From assembly GCF_027497255.1 (NCBI RefSeq), contig NZ_CP114903.1, positions 3,472,001 to 3,536,000 on the forward strand: a stretch of DNA of 64,000 nucleotides, in the 5' to 3' direction. The notes beneath the pieces were generated by a model. That model ran no database searches. It was not told the origin of the DNA and saw only the letters and a program-made list of their open reading frames with translations. The translations under genes and the position numbers were made by a program. Positions within the stretch are counted from its first letter, which is position 1. Each line of letters opens with the position of its first letter. This DNA is from Micromonospora sp. WMMD882 (lineage in GTDB: Bacteria > Actinomycetota > Actinomycetes > Mycobacteriales > Micromonosporaceae). Below, in pieces: positions 49,196 through 57,496 of the stretch.

Positions 49196-50866
49196 ATGGC
49201 GGCGGAACCCACTGACCTCGACGACCTGCGTGCCCGGGCCGGGCGCTGGCTCGACGACGACCCCGACCCGGCCAGCCGGGAGGAGCTCCAGGACGTCCTC
49301 GACCGGCTGCCGGCCAGCGCCCCGGAGCTGGCCGACCGGTTCGCCGGGCCGCTGACCTTCGGCACCGCCGGCCTGCGCGGCCCGCTGCGCGCCGGACCGA
49401 ACGGCATGAACCTCGCGGTGGTCACCCAGGCCGCGGCCGGTCTGGTCGCCTGGCTCGCCGCCGAGGACGCCACCGGCCCGCTGGTCATCGGGTACGACGC
49501 CCGGCGCGGCTCGAAGGAGTTCGCCGAACGCACCGCCGAGGTCGCCACCGGGGCGGGACGCCCCGCGCTGCTGCTGCCCCGCCCGCTGCCCACCCCGGTG
49601 CTGGCGTACGCGGTGCGGCACCTGTCGGCGGCGGCCGGGGTGATGGTGACCGCCAGCCACAACCCGCCCGAGGACAACGGCTACAAGGTCTACCTGGGCG
49701 AGCGGCTCGGCGGGGCGACCGGGGCCGGCGCGCAGATCGTGCCGCCCGCCGACCGGGGCATCGAGGCCGCCATCCGGGCGGTCGGCCCGCTGGCCGAGGT
49801 GCCGCTCGGCCCGCCCGGCCACGTGCTCGGCGACGACCTGGCCGTCGGGTACGTCAGGTCGGCCGTCGAGGTGATCGACCCGGACGGCCCGCGCCGGCTC
49901 AAGGTGGCGTACACGCCGCTGCACGGGGTGGGCGCGGCGGTGCTCACCGCGGCGTTCAGCCGGGCCGGTTTCGGGGTGCCCGGGGTGGTGCCCGAGCAGA
50001 CCGAGCCGGACGGCACGTTCCCCACCGTGGCGTTCCCCAACCCGGAGGAGCCGGGCGCGGTGGACCGGCTCGTGGCGCTCGCCGGGTCGATCGGGGCGGA
50101 CCTGGCCATCGCCAACGACCCGGACGCCGACCGGTGCGCCGTGGTCGTCCCCGACAGGGCGGCCGGAGGCTGGCGGATGCTGCGCGGCGACGAGGTGGGC
50201 GTGCTGCTCGCCGACCATCTGATGCGCCGGGGCGTCCGGGGCCTGTACGCCACCACGATCGTCTCGTCGTCGCTGCTGCGGGCCATGTGCGCGGCCCGGG
50301 AGCTGCCGTACGACGAGACGCTCACCGGGTTCAAGTGGATCGTCCGGGCCGGGGACGGCGTCGAGCCGCTGGTCTACGGGTACGAGGAGGCGCTCGGTTA
50401 CTGCGTCGCCCCGGAGCACGTCCGGGACAAGGACGGCATCACCGCCGCGCTGACCGTCGCCGAGCTGGCCGCCGGGCTGCGGGCCCAGGGCCGTACGCTC
50501 ACCGACCGGCTCGACGAGTTGGCCGCCGAGTTCGGGGTGCACCACACCGACCAGTACGCCGTCCGGGTGACCGACCTGCGACTGATCGCCGACGCGATGG
50601 CCCGGGTCCGGGCGGCCACCCCGACCACGCTGCTCGGTCGGCCGGTCACCTCGGCGCAGGATTTGCTGCCCGGGGCGGACGTGGTGATCCTGCGCACCGA
50701 CACGGCCCGGGTGGTGATCCGGCCCTCCGGCACCGAGCCGAAGCTCAAGGCGTACCTGGAGGTGGTGGAGCCGGTGCCCGACGGCGACGTGGCCGCCGCC
50801 CGGGGGCGGGCGGTCAGTGCCGTCGCCGCTCTGCGCGCCGAGGTCGCTGCTGTGCTTGCTCTCTGA
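49196..50866 (+). CDS. Phosphosugar mutase (phosphoglucomutase/phosphomannomutase)
   Basis: A 556-residue alpha-D-phosphohexomutase: FGTAGLRGPLRAGPNGMN, phosphoserine loop TASHNPPEDNGYK, metal loop DPDADR, sugar loop YEEALGY and phosphate-binding RPSGTEPK. Size and motifs fit the PgcA/YbbT-type enzymes that interconvert 1- and 6-phosphates of glucose or mannose. ATG 49196 is preceded by a TGCTAT hexamer eight bases upstream. A palindromic repeat begins 14 bp after the stop. Confidence 0.93.
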   Translation: MAAEPTDLDDLRARAGRWLDDDPDPASREELQDVLDRLPASAPELADRFAGPLTFGTAGLRGPLRAGPNGMNLAVVTQAAAGLVAWLAAEDATGPLVIGYDARRGSKEFAERTAEVATGAGRPALLLPRPLPTPVLAYAVRHLSAAAGVMVTASHNPPEDNGYKVYLGERLGGATGAGAQIVPPADRGIEAAIRAVGPLAEVPLGPPGHVLGDDLAVGYVRSAVEVIDPDGPRRLKVAYTPLHGVGAAVLTAAFSRAGFGVPGVVPEQTEPDGTFPTVAFPNPEEPGAVDRLVALAGSIGADLAIANDPDADRCAVVVPDRAAGGWRMLRGDEVGVLLADHLMRRGVRGLYATTIVSSSLLRAMCAARELPYDETLTGFKWIVRAGDGVEPLVYGYEEALGYCVAPEHVRDKDGITAALTVAELAAGLRAQGRTLTDRLDELAAEFGVHHTDQYAVRVTDLRLIADAMARVRAATPTTLLGRPVTSAQDLLPGADVVILRTDTARVVIRPSGTEPKLKAYLEVVEPVPDGDVAAARGRAVSAVAALRAEVAAVLAL

Positions 50867-50880
50867 CTCGGTGTGGGGGT

Positions 50881-50956
50881 GGGTTTCCGGGGGGAGCCCA
50901 CCCACTCCGGGCGGTCAAGCTTGATCCCTGCGTGGGCGGGCTCCCCCCGGAAACCC
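50881..50956. repeat. 76-bp palindromic element, copy 1
   Basis: Perfect 19-bp arms: GGGTTTCCGGGGGGAGCCC (50881-50899) and its complement (50938-50956). The loop contains CGGTCAAGCTTGATCC. A near-identical copy is at 59757-59829. Both start about 13-14 bp after a plus-strand stop codon, suggesting a terminator-like or REP-type element. Confidence 0.85.
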
Positions 50957-51002
50957 TCGGTGGCGGGTCCACTGCCGTCCGCTACGGTCACCGGAGTACT
51001 GG

Positions 51003-51371
51003 TCAGTTGGGCGGCACGTAGACGGGCGCGCGGTACGAGACGTACTCGCCCTCGTGCCAGCTGTGGAAGTTGTTGAGGAGCTCCCACTCGCCCTGGCAGT
51101 CGGCTTCCCGGTAGCCCTCGACGATGGTGAAGCCGTTCGTCCAGGCATGCACGAAGGTCGCCTCCGCCGGCACCGGGCGGCACACGTCGTCCGGTACGGC
51201 CTGCTGGCCGACGATCCTGTGCGGGTAGTTGGCGGTGAACGTGAGGCCGTCGGGGGGCCACGGCGACGGGAGGTCGTCGGCCGCGGCCGGTGATCCCGGC
51301 GCCGTCATCGTCAGCGTGGCGATCAGCGCGGCAGCGGCGCCGGCGGCGATCCGGGTGGTGGATCTGCGCAT
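51003..51371 (-). CDS. Small secreted protein, function unknown
   Basis: A 122-residue protein with signal peptide (RRSTTRIAAGAAAALIATL, cleavage near SPAAA-DD) and a mature part of about 85 residues with two cysteines (VCRPVP, DCQGEW) that may form one disulfide and many aromatic residues. No family recognised. ATG 51371 has GGAAGG seven bases upstream. Confidence 0.7.
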   Translation of the reverse strand: MRRSTTRIAAGAAAALIATLTMTAPGSPAAADDLPSPWPPDGLTFTANYPHRIVGQQAVPDDVCRPVPAEATFVHAWTNGFTIVEGYREADCQGEWELLNNFHSWHEGEYVSYRAPVYVPPN

Positions 51372-51505
51372 GGCCGTCCTTCCTGAGCGGTGGTCAGGGA
51401 GAATCACGACGAGGCCCCCGATTCGGGATCGAATCGCCTCTATCGATGCCTACGATCCGCTCCGATATTTTCGCTGTCAACTAAATGGCGGGAACATTCG
51501 GCGCG

Positions 51506-52687
51506 TCACCCCCCGGACGCCCGACCGTCAGGGCCGCCTGGGCGGGTCAGGCCGAGGATGGTGGCCAGTCGGGCGACGTCGGCCGCCGCCGGGCCGTGCC
51601 GCATGATCTCGGCGAGCAGGGTACGGGCGGCAGGGCGGTCACGGACCTCGGCGGGGGCGGTCCGGTCGGCGTCGAGCAGCGCCTGCCCGGCCCGGGTGCT
51701 GTCGCCGGCGTCGAGGTGGGCGCGGGTGATGTCGACCAGGTGGGCGGCGCGGTGTTCGGCGGGGAGCCGTCGCCAGCCGTCACCGCGTACGGCGTGGTCG
51801 TGTCGTCGGATGGCGTCGGTGGTGTCGCCGAGTCGGTGTGCGGCGAGGGAGCGGGCAAGCGCGACGACGGTGGGCCCGAAGTGGGTGTGGTGTGGGTCGG
51901 TGTGGTCGCCGGTGTGTCGGTCGGCGAGTTCGGCGGCGTGGTCGAGCAGGTCGTGGGCGTTGCGGCGGTCGCCGTCGCCGGCGGCGGCGAGCCCGGCCTG
52001 GAGGAACAGTGTTCCTTGCAGGTGGGGGTCGTCGGTGGTGTCCGCGGTGGTGAGGGCGGCGACGAGCGCGAGGTGGTGGTGACCGAGCGCGCGGAGGGCC
52101 TGGGTGACCGCGACGATGGCGGTGGCGGTGAGGGTGGGTGCCTCGGCGGCGGTGGTGACGGCCCGGTCGGCGGCCAGCCAGGCGGGGCCGGGGTGGTCGA
52201 GTTTGATCAGGACGGCGGCGGTGATCCGGTAGCTGGACACGAGCAGGCTCCGGGTGCCGTGGGTGGCGTCGAGCAGGTCGGGCAGCGCGTGGAGCAGTTG
52301 TGGGTAGCGGGCGTGCTGGTAGGCCAGCCAGGCGTAGCCGACCTGCCGGGCGGCCTGTTGGGCCGTGACCGTCCGGGCGGGTCGGCGGTGGTAGTGGGCG
52401 AGGGCGGCGCGGACGGCGTCGACCCCGTCCAGGCCTTGGGCGGTGAGTGACGGTTGGCGGGGGCCGAGCAGGACTGCCGGGTCGAGGCGCAGGGCGTCGG
52501 CGATCTCCCGGATCACCGAGTAGCGGTCGAGCCGGCGTACGCCGCGCTCGACCTTGTCGACCCAGCTCTTGGACTTGCCGAGCCGGTCGGCGAAGGTCTG
52601 CTGGCTCATGCCCCGGCGGGCCCGCAGCTCGGCCACCCGCCGCCCCAGCGGTACGGAGTTGTGGTCGCGGCGGTGCGGGACGCTCAC
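51506..52687 (-). CDS. XRE-family HTH regulator with TPR-like helical C-terminal domain
   Basis: A 393-residue regulator. The HTH is LGRRVAELRARRGMSQQTFADRL then SKSWVDKVERGVRRLDRY at about 13-55. The rest is an alpha-helical repeat region (LAYQHARYPQLLHALPDLLD; AADRAVTTAAEAPTLTATAI) like the regulators of actinomycete secondary metabolism and development. GTG 52687 has GGAGGGG five bases before it and overlaps the stop of a 49-residue membrane protein gene. A ligand is not apparent. Confidence 0.87.
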   Translation of the reverse strand: MSVPHRRDHNSVPLGRRVAELRARRGMSQQTFADRLGKSKSWVDKVERGVRRLDRYSVIREIADALRLDPAVLLGPRQPSLTAQGLDGVDAVRAALAHYHRRPARTVTAQQAARQVGYAWLAYQHARYPQLLHALPDLLDATHGTRSLLVSSYRITAAVLIKLDHPGPAWLAADRAVTTAAEAPTLTATAIVAVTQALRALGHHHLALVAALTTADTTDDPHLQGTLFLQAGLAAAGDGDRRNAHDLLDHAAELADRHTGDHTDPHHTHFGPTVVALARSLAAHRLGDTTDAIRRHDHAVRGDGWRRLPAEHRAAHLVDITRAHLDAGDSTRAGQALLDADRTAPAEVRDRPAARTLLAEIMRHGPAAADVARLATILGLTRPGGPDGRASGG

Positions 52688-52833
52688 CGGTCCCCTCCCG
52701 CCGGTGGAATGGCCTGGGTGGACTCCCCGCAGCGCGGACACCACCGTGCCTTCACCCGGAACGCGAACAGGCCGAGCAGGAAACCCGGCACCAGCCCGCC
52801 GAACAACACGACCGGTACGTCTTCGAAGACCAT
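52684..52833 (-). CDS. Small membrane protein with CxxC zinc-ribbon-like tail
   Basis: A 49-residue protein: MVFEDVPVVLFGGLVPGFLL with one membrane helix, then KARWCPRCGES, a single CxxC. ATG 52833 has GAGAGG upstream. The stop overlaps the start of the XRE regulator gene by four bases (GTGA), so the two are translated together; it could be a membrane sensor or anchor for that regulator. Confidence 0.65.
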   Translation of the reverse strand: MVFEDVPVVLFGGLVPGFLLGLFAFRVKARWCPRCGESTQAIPPAGGDR

Positions 52834-52991
52834 GAGCCCTCTCGCTTTCTCCCGAGACGGTGGGCTTTCATCGGAAGGACCGGGCGGCCGGTAGGAACAG
52901 GGTCGGTGGGCTGGGAGTCCTCCACCGGTCGCGCCATCTGAAAGCCACCCTGCCTTGTGCAATGGGACCGATACACAGCGTTAGCTAAGGT

Positions 52992-53017
52992 CAATGGGAC
53001 GCTCAGGACGTCCATTG
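52992..53017 (+). promoter_or_regulatory. CAATGGGAC...GTCCATTG operator candidate
   Basis: An imperfect inverted repeat (52992-53000 and 53010-53017) ending ten bases before the DUF5753 regulator start; the left half-site recurs as a direct repeat at 52960-52968. Probably the regulator's own binding site. Confidence 0.5.
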
Positions 53018-53027
53018 AGGAGGCGTT

Positions 53028-53795
53028 GTGAACCATGGACTCATCGCGGCCATGGCAGAGGCGGGCGAGACGGCGGAAAGCCTCGCAGGTCAGATAGGCG
53101 TTGATCCGAAGACGGCCCAGCGCTGGGTGAACCCTGGACGCGTGCCACGTCCCCGTCACCGGTCGCAGATCGCCTCTCTTCTCGGCCGGGACGTAGGGGA
53201 CCTTTGGCCGGACGTACTAAAGCGTAGGGAGCCTGCCTGGTTCCGTCCTTGGGCCGAGATTGAACATGAGGCGGTGGCCCTGCGCTGGTTTGAACTCGCA
53301 TGGGTGCCGGGCCTGCTCCAGACCGAGGCATACGCGCGGGCCACCCTCGTGATGGCGAATTACAGCGCCGATGAGATCGACGAACTCACGTCGGCGCGGC
53401 TCCAGCGGCAGGCCATCCTTCACCGCCCACGGCCCCCGATGATCGTCACCGTGCTCGACGAGGCCGTCCTCCGGCGGCAGGTCGGACCCGACGGCACATT
53501 GATGCGCCAGCAGTGCGAGCACATCGCAGAGCGCGCCGAGCTGCCTGGCCTTCAGGTGCACGTCGTACCGGCCGACACGCCGATGTACCTCGGGATGGGC
53601 GGGTCGTTCATCTTGGCCGAGTTGCCGGACGGCGCGCGGGTGGCGCACCAGGACGGCCAGGTCAGAGCGCTGATCACCGATGAAGCAACAGAAATTGCTA
53701 CCCTGGAGCGCAGGTGGGCACGCATAGTAGGCGATTCCCTACCCCGGGCGCAGTCCCTCGACCTAATCAGGAGAGCGGCAGCATCATGGACATGA
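53028..53795 (+). CDS. HTH regulator with DUF5753 (Scr1/WhiJ-type)
   Basis: A 255-residue protein. The N-terminal HTH is LAGQIGVDPKTAQRWVNPGR; the remainder is DUF5753: FELAWVPGLLQTEAYARA, DEAVLRRQVG and GSFILAELPDG. Such regulators pair with DUF397 proteins and control development or behave like antitoxins. GTG start with GAGGAGG. The stop overlaps the DUF397 gene. Base composition here is a little lower than in the neighbouring genes. Confidence 0.9.
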   Translation: MNHGLIAAMAEAGETAESLAGQIGVDPKTAQRWVNPGRVPRPRHRSQIASLLGRDVGDLWPDVLKRREPAWFRPWAEIEHEAVALRWFELAWVPGLLQTEAYARATLVMANYSADEIDELTSARLQRQAILHRPRPPMIVTVLDEAVLRRQVGPDGTLMRQQCEHIAERAELPGLQVHVVPADTPMYLGMGGSFILAELPDGARVAHQDGQVRALITDEATEIATLERRWARIVGDSLPRAQSLDLIRRAAASWT

Positions 53796-53977
53796 CCGGC
53801 GTGCAGTGGCGCAAGAGCACCAAAAGCGGCAGCAACGGCGGCGCATGCGTCGAGGTCGCCGACGACCTTCCCGGTGTCGTGCTCGTTCGAGACACGAAGG
53901 ACCGGGACAACGGCATGCTCACCTTCACCCCTTCGGCTTGGCGGGCCTTCGTCGCCGAGGTCTCCGGCCGGTCCTGA
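53786..53977 (+). CDS. DUF397 protein
   Basis: A 63-residue protein: VQWRKSTKSGSNGGACVEVA, VVLVRDTKDRDNGMLTF and WRAFVAEV are the full DUF397 signature. It is the partner of the preceding HTH/DUF5753 regulator; overlap of ten bases. A strong terminator follows 15 bp on. Confidence 0.93.
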   Translation: MDMTGVQWRKSTKSGSNGGACVEVADDLPGVVLVRDTKDRDNGMLTFTPSAWRAFVAEVSGRS

Positions 53978-53992
53978 CCGCAAACACGCACA

Positions 53993-54025
53993 AAGCGCCC
54001 GTCCCCACAACAGGGGCGGGCGCTT
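53993..54025 (+). terminator. Terminator after the DUF397 gene
   Basis: AAGCGCCCG-T-CCCC / GGGGCGGGCGCTT with loop ACAACA, a 13-bp stem with a bulged base. Confidence 0.8.
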
Positions 54026-54193
54026 CGCTGTGCTGGCACCGTCGATGATTCCAGCAGGCGCAGCCTGGTAGGGCCGGCAGACGTTGACGCGTCGAACACG
54101 CTGGGGTTGACCCGAGGAGCACACAGTCCCTCTGATCTGGGATATCCGTCCGAGATGCGCTCGCTGCGGCCCACCCGTGCCGAAGGGACGCAT

Positions 54194-54388
54194 GTGAACG
54201 AAGAGCCGGTTCCGGGCCGTCAGTGCCCGGAGAACGGATGCAAGCAGACCATCACCGATGTAAACGGGCCGGAACTCCAATCGCTGAAGCCTCAGTCTGG
54301 TGGCCCGGTCCACCTGTACCGCGACGTGGACGAGCTGGTTTACAAGGCCGAGCCGTGCAAGCACCAGTACCGTCAGCGGATCGCCTAA
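54194..54388 (+). CDS. Small hypothetical protein with Cys/His residues
   Basis: A 64-residue protein (NEEPVPGRQCPENGCKQTIT; LVYKAEPCKHQYRQRIA) with three Cys and two His arranged CxxxxC...CxH, possibly a zinc knuckle. GTG 54194 has AAGGGA seven bases upstream. It has its own terminator, a perfect palindrome 36 bp past the stop. No family recognised. Confidence 0.55.
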   Translation: MNEEPVPGRQCPENGCKQTITDVNGPELQSLKPQSGGPVHLYRDVDELVYKAEPCKHQYRQRIA

Positions 54389-54424
54389 TCCCGGACGCAC
54401 TTCGAGCCGGGCACCAGGCGTAAC

Positions 54425-54458
54425 AACGGCCTGCCAGGATCGATCCTGGCAGGCCGTT
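54425..54458 (+). terminator. Perfect 34-bp palindrome (terminator)
   Basis: AACGGCCTGCCAGGATC followed directly by its exact complement; as RNA it forms a 15-bp stem with a minimal loop. The downstream sequence begins CAGTGTCTC. Confidence 0.75.
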
Positions 54459-54614
54459 CAGTGTCTCAATGCCTGGTTGCCGGTAGAACAAGCCGAGGCT
54501 GTTGGCGGTGCTGCTGGTGCAGGGGCTCCGGATGGACTTCCTGCGGAAGAAGACTCAGGAATGTAGTACGCGAGCCTGGGTCATTGCGCGGCCTGCGCTC
54601 TGAAGTCAGGGCAC

Positions 54615-54836
54615 CTATTCGTCGGGCACGAAGACTCCGAGTCCTTGTCGGCCTTCGACCACCCCGGCCTCCAGCAGGATCTCCACGGCCTTTCGGGCGG
54701 TGCCTACCGAGGTCTGGTACTCGTCCGCGAGTTCCTTGGTGGTCGGCAGCTTGTCCCCTGGCTTGAGTAGCCCACGCTCGATCTTGACCCGTAGATCGTT
54801 CAAGATCCTGCGGTACATGGGCACGTAGGGGCGCAT
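54615..54836 (-). CDS. Minimal GntR-family regulator (winged HTH only)
   Basis: A 73-residue protein: MYRRILNDLRVKIERGLLKP then GDKLPTTKELADEYQTSVGT and LLEAGVVEGRQGLGVFVPD form one complete GntR winged helix. There is no effector domain, unlike the usual 220-250 residue members; it may be a dedicated short repressor. A perfect 8-bp inverted repeat lies four bases before the ATG and probably binds it. Confidence 0.86.
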   Translation of the reverse strand: MRPYVPMYRRILNDLRVKIERGLLKPGDKLPTTKELADEYQTSVGTARKAVEILLEAGVVEGRQGLGVFVPDE

Positions 54837-54840
54837 GTCG

Positions 54841-54868
54841 AAAGTTCATCACAGACGACCTGAACTTT
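54841..54868 (-). promoter_or_regulatory. AAAGTTCA-N12-TGAACTTT operator before the GntR gene
   Basis: Perfect 8-bp arms (54841-54848, 54861-54868), four bases upstream of the start codon of the minimal GntR regulator. The position indicates autorepression. Confidence 0.65.
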
Positions 54869-54885
54869 GCCGGACGGTGAGTGAG

Positions 54886-54962
54886 CGGCTGGAGGAGATG
54901 CCGGATGGACCGGCTTCTCCGGGAACGTCAGCCTGGAGGACTCGGTGGCCCGCTGGGCCTGA
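54886..54962 (+). pseudogene. GPP34 C-terminal fragment, inverted relative to the intact gene
   Basis: The plus strand reads TGFSGNVSLEDSVARWA then stop. This is about 60 of 68 bases identical to the minus-strand segment 55072-55140 of the intact GPP34 gene (AGFSGDVALEDSVVR). Upstream, a missing base breaks the frame. The two arms form a long imperfect inverted repeat. Confidence 0.65.
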
Positions 54963-55002
54963 CCCGGTTTGACGTATGACGGGGCGAAGCACCGCAGGCG
55001 GG

Positions 55003-55683
55003 TCAGGGGCGTTTGCCGAGGGCCTGGTCGACGGCGCGGCCGAGGGCGGAGACGACGAGCGCCACCGAGGGGCGGACCACCGAGTCCTCCAGGGCGACGT
55101 CCCCGGAGAAGCCGGCGCCGCCGGCGATCTCCTCCAGCCGGCGGTGGGCGGCGTCGACCGCGTCGCCGGTCAGCCCGAGGGCGGGCTCCATCCGGACCGA
55201 CAGCACCAGGGTGGCCAGCGCGGCGGTCCGCTCGTCGGGAACCGGTCCGTTGGTGAGGGCTTCGGCGAGCCGCCGCCGGGTGTCCTGCTCCACCGAGGCG
55301 TCGACCGTCGGGTACCGGTGGACGTGGATGAAGCCCAGCTCGGTCTCGTCGACGTCGCGCACCACGCCCCGCCGGCACAGGTCCCCGAGGATCTTGTCGC
55401 GTAGGCCGTGCCGCAGCCGCTGCACCCACGACGAGGGGCTGCGCGGGGTGTCGTCGGCGACGACCCGGCCGAGCACGTCGTCGAGGATCGGCTCACCGGT
55501 CGGCGTCGGGTCGACCACCACCAGGGCGCCGTTGGAGTAGGCGATCCGGCCGGCGAGCGCGAGCTCCACCAGGACCGCGGCGGCCATGCCGAGGTCAAGG
55601 CTGATCCGCGGCATCGTCGCCTTGCCGGTTTCGTCGTCGTACGCGAGGAGCAGCAACTCTTCGGCAAGCGCAACACCAGTCAT
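55003..55683 (-). CDS. GPP34 family (Golgi phosphoprotein 3-like) protein
   Basis: A 226-residue GPP34 protein: ALAEELLLLAYDDETGK at the start, VLVELALAGRIAY, then the basic HRYPTVD region and a C-terminal SVVRPSVALVVSAL. Eukaryotic members bind phosphatidylinositol 4-phosphate; actinomycete members are common and uncharacterised. ATG 55683 (MTGVALAEEL) is preferred over the upstream in-frame start. An inverted partial copy lies 40 bp downstream. Confidence 0.88.
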   Translation of the reverse strand: MTGVALAEELLLLAYDDETGKATMPRISLDLGMAAAVLVELALAGRIAYSNGALVVVDPTPTGEPILDDVLGRVVADDTPRSPSSWVQRLRHGLRDKILGDLCRRGVVRDVDETELGFIHVHRYPTVDASVEQDTRRRLAEALTNGPVPDERTAALATLVLSVRMEPALGLTGDAVDAAHRRLEEIAGGAGFSGDVALEDSVVRPSVALVVSALGRAVDQALGKRP

Positions 55684-55759
55684 GGCCGGAGACGGTAGCG
55701 GGTGCGCGCCGCCCCGCGCACGCGTCTCCGCCCGACCCGGCACGGCAGCGGGAAAAACG

Positions 55760-56392
55760 TCAGAACCGGGGCATGCCGCCGAACTGCCGGTCGCCGGCGT
55801 CCCCGAGACCGGGAACGATGAACTTCCGGTCGTTGAGCTCCTGGTCGATCGAGGCGGTCACCAGGCGCAACGGCAGGCCGGAACGGGCCAGCCGCTCGAT
55901 GCCGACCGGCGCGGCCAGCACGCAGAGCACGGTGATGTCGGTGCAGCCCCGGTCGGCGAGCAGCCGGCAGCAGTGCTCGAGCGAGCCGCCGGTGGCCAGC
56001 ATCGGGTCGAGCACCAGCACCGGCAGGCCGCTCAGCTCCCGGGGCAGCGACTCCATGTAGGCGCGCGGCTCGTAGGTCTCCTCGTCGCGGGCCAGCCCGA
56101 CGAACCCCATCGAGGACTCCGGCAGCAGACCGAGCGCGGCGTCGGCCATCCCGAGGCCGGCGCGCAGCACCGGCACCAGCAGCGGCGGGTTGGCCAGCCG
56201 GGTGCCCTCGGTGTCGGTGACCGGCGTGCTCACCGGGTACTTCTCCACCGGGAACGAGCGGGCCGCCTCGTACACCAGCATGGTGGTCAGCTCGTGCAGC
56301 GCCGCCCGGAAGGTGGAGGAGTCGGTGCGGGCGTCCCGCATGGCGGTGAGCCGCGACTGGGCGAGCGGATGGTCGATCACGTGTACGTCCAC
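55760..56392 (-). CDS. upp: Uracil phosphoribosyltransferase
   Basis: A 210-residue [28 protein letters not shown], the PRPP motif [13 protein letters not shown] and the uracil-binding [13 protein letters not shown]. It makes UMP from uracil and PRPP. GTG 56392 lies seven bases after TAGGTT (56400-56405, minus), a leaderless promoter. It is divergent from the deoC operon, together forming a nucleoside salvage locus. Confidence 0.96.
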   Translation of the reverse strand: MDVHVIDHPLAQSRLTAMRDARTDSSTFRAALHELTTMLVYEAARSFPVEKYPVSTPVTDTEGTRLANPPLLVPVLRAGLGMADAALGLLPESSMGFVGLARDEETYEPRAYMESLPRELSGLPVLVLDPMLATGGSLEHCCRLLADRGCTDITVLCVLAAPVGIERLARSGLPLRLVTASIDQELNDRKFIVPGLGDAGDRQFGGMPRF

Positions 56393-56520
56393 GCTCGTCA
56401 ACCTACCCAACGTCGGGCGGGCCGGGTTCGGGCGGCGACCGACCTCAGGTGGTCGGGCGGGCCGGAGGTGACGAGGCCGACCCCGGTCGTGTGACCAGAA
56501 TCACCCCCGCGTCCGGTGCG

Positions 56521-56526
56521 TAGACT
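56521..56526 (+). promoter_or_regulatory. -10 hexamer of the deoC operon (leaderless)
   Basis: TAGACT ends seven bases before the ATG at 56534. Confidence 0.55.
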
Positions 56527-56533
56527 TCCCGGC

Positions 56534-57493
56534 ATGACGGCGACAACGACGTCGGCCCGGTCGGATCTCTCCGAGCTGGGACGATCCCAGACCGCTCTGC
56601 GTGCCTTCCTGCACGGCCTGCCCGGGGTGGACCAGGTCGGCGCGGAGCAGCGGGCGGCCCACTTCGGCACCCGGTCCATCAAGACCACCGCCAAGGCGCA
56701 GGCGGTCGACCTGGCGATCCGGATGGTCGACCTGACCACCCTGGAGGGGGCCGACACTCCGGGGAAGGTGCGGGCTCTCGCGGCGAAGGCGTTGCGACCC
56801 GACCCGGCCGACCCGACCTGCCCGCACGTCGGCGCGGTCTGCGTCTACCCGGCGATGGTGCCGTACGTGGCCGAGGTGCTGCGCGGCAGCGCGGTGCGCC
56901 TGGCGAGCGTGGCGACCGCGTTCCCGTCCGGGCAGGCCCCCCTCGACGTCAAGCTCGCCGACACCCGGGCCGCCGTGGCGGCCGGCGCGGACGAGATCGA
57001 CATGGTGATCAACCGGGGCGCCTTCCTGACCGGGCGGTACCAGGAGGTGTACGACGAGATCGTGGCGGTCAAGGAGGCCTGCGGGGACGCGCACCTGAAG
57101 GTGATCCTGGAGACCGGTGAGCTGGCCACGTACGACAACGTGCGTCGTGCCTCGTGGTTGGCGATGCTGGCCGGCGGTGATTTCATCAAGACGTCCACCG
57201 GCAAGGTGCCGGTGGCGGCGACGCTGCCGGTGACGTTGGTGATGTTGGAGGCGGTGCGTGACTTCCGGGCGGCCACCGGCCGGCAGGTGGGTGTGAAGCC
57301 GGCCGGCGGCATCAAGAACACCAAGGACGCGATCAGGTACCTGGTGCTGGTCAACGAGACGGTCGGCGCGGACTGGCTCGACCCGGACTGGTTCCGGTTC
57401 GGGGCGTCCAGTCTCCTCAACGATCTGTTGATGCAGCGCACCAAGCTGACCACCGGTGTGTATGCCGGTCCCGACTACTTCACCCTGGACTGA
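56534..57493 (+). CDS. deoC: Deoxyribose-phosphate aldolase
   Basis: A 319-residue DERA of the longer type: VCVYPAMVPYV, EIDMVINRGAFLTG, LKVILETGEL and the Schiff-base Lys in GGDFIKTSTGKV, then VGVKPAGGIK. It splits 2-deoxyribose 5-phosphate into glyceraldehyde 3-phosphate and acetaldehyde. First gene of a three-gene operon with two aldehyde dehydrogenase homologues, three bases apart from the next start. Confidence 0.95.
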   Translation: MTATTTSARSDLSELGRSQTALRAFLHGLPGVDQVGAEQRAAHFGTRSIKTTAKAQAVDLAIRMVDLTTLEGADTPGKVRALAAKALRPDPADPTCPHVGAVCVYPAMVPYVAEVLRGSAVRLASVATAFPSGQAPLDVKLADTRAAVAAGADEIDMVINRGAFLTGRYQEVYDEIVAVKEACGDAHLKVILETGELATYDNVRRASWLAMLAGGDFIKTSTGKVPVAATLPVTLVMLEAVRDFRAATGRQVGVKPAGGIKNTKDAIRYLVLVNETVGADWLDPDWFRFGASSLLNDLLMQRTKLTTGVYAGPDYFTLD

Positions 57494-57496
57494 CCC

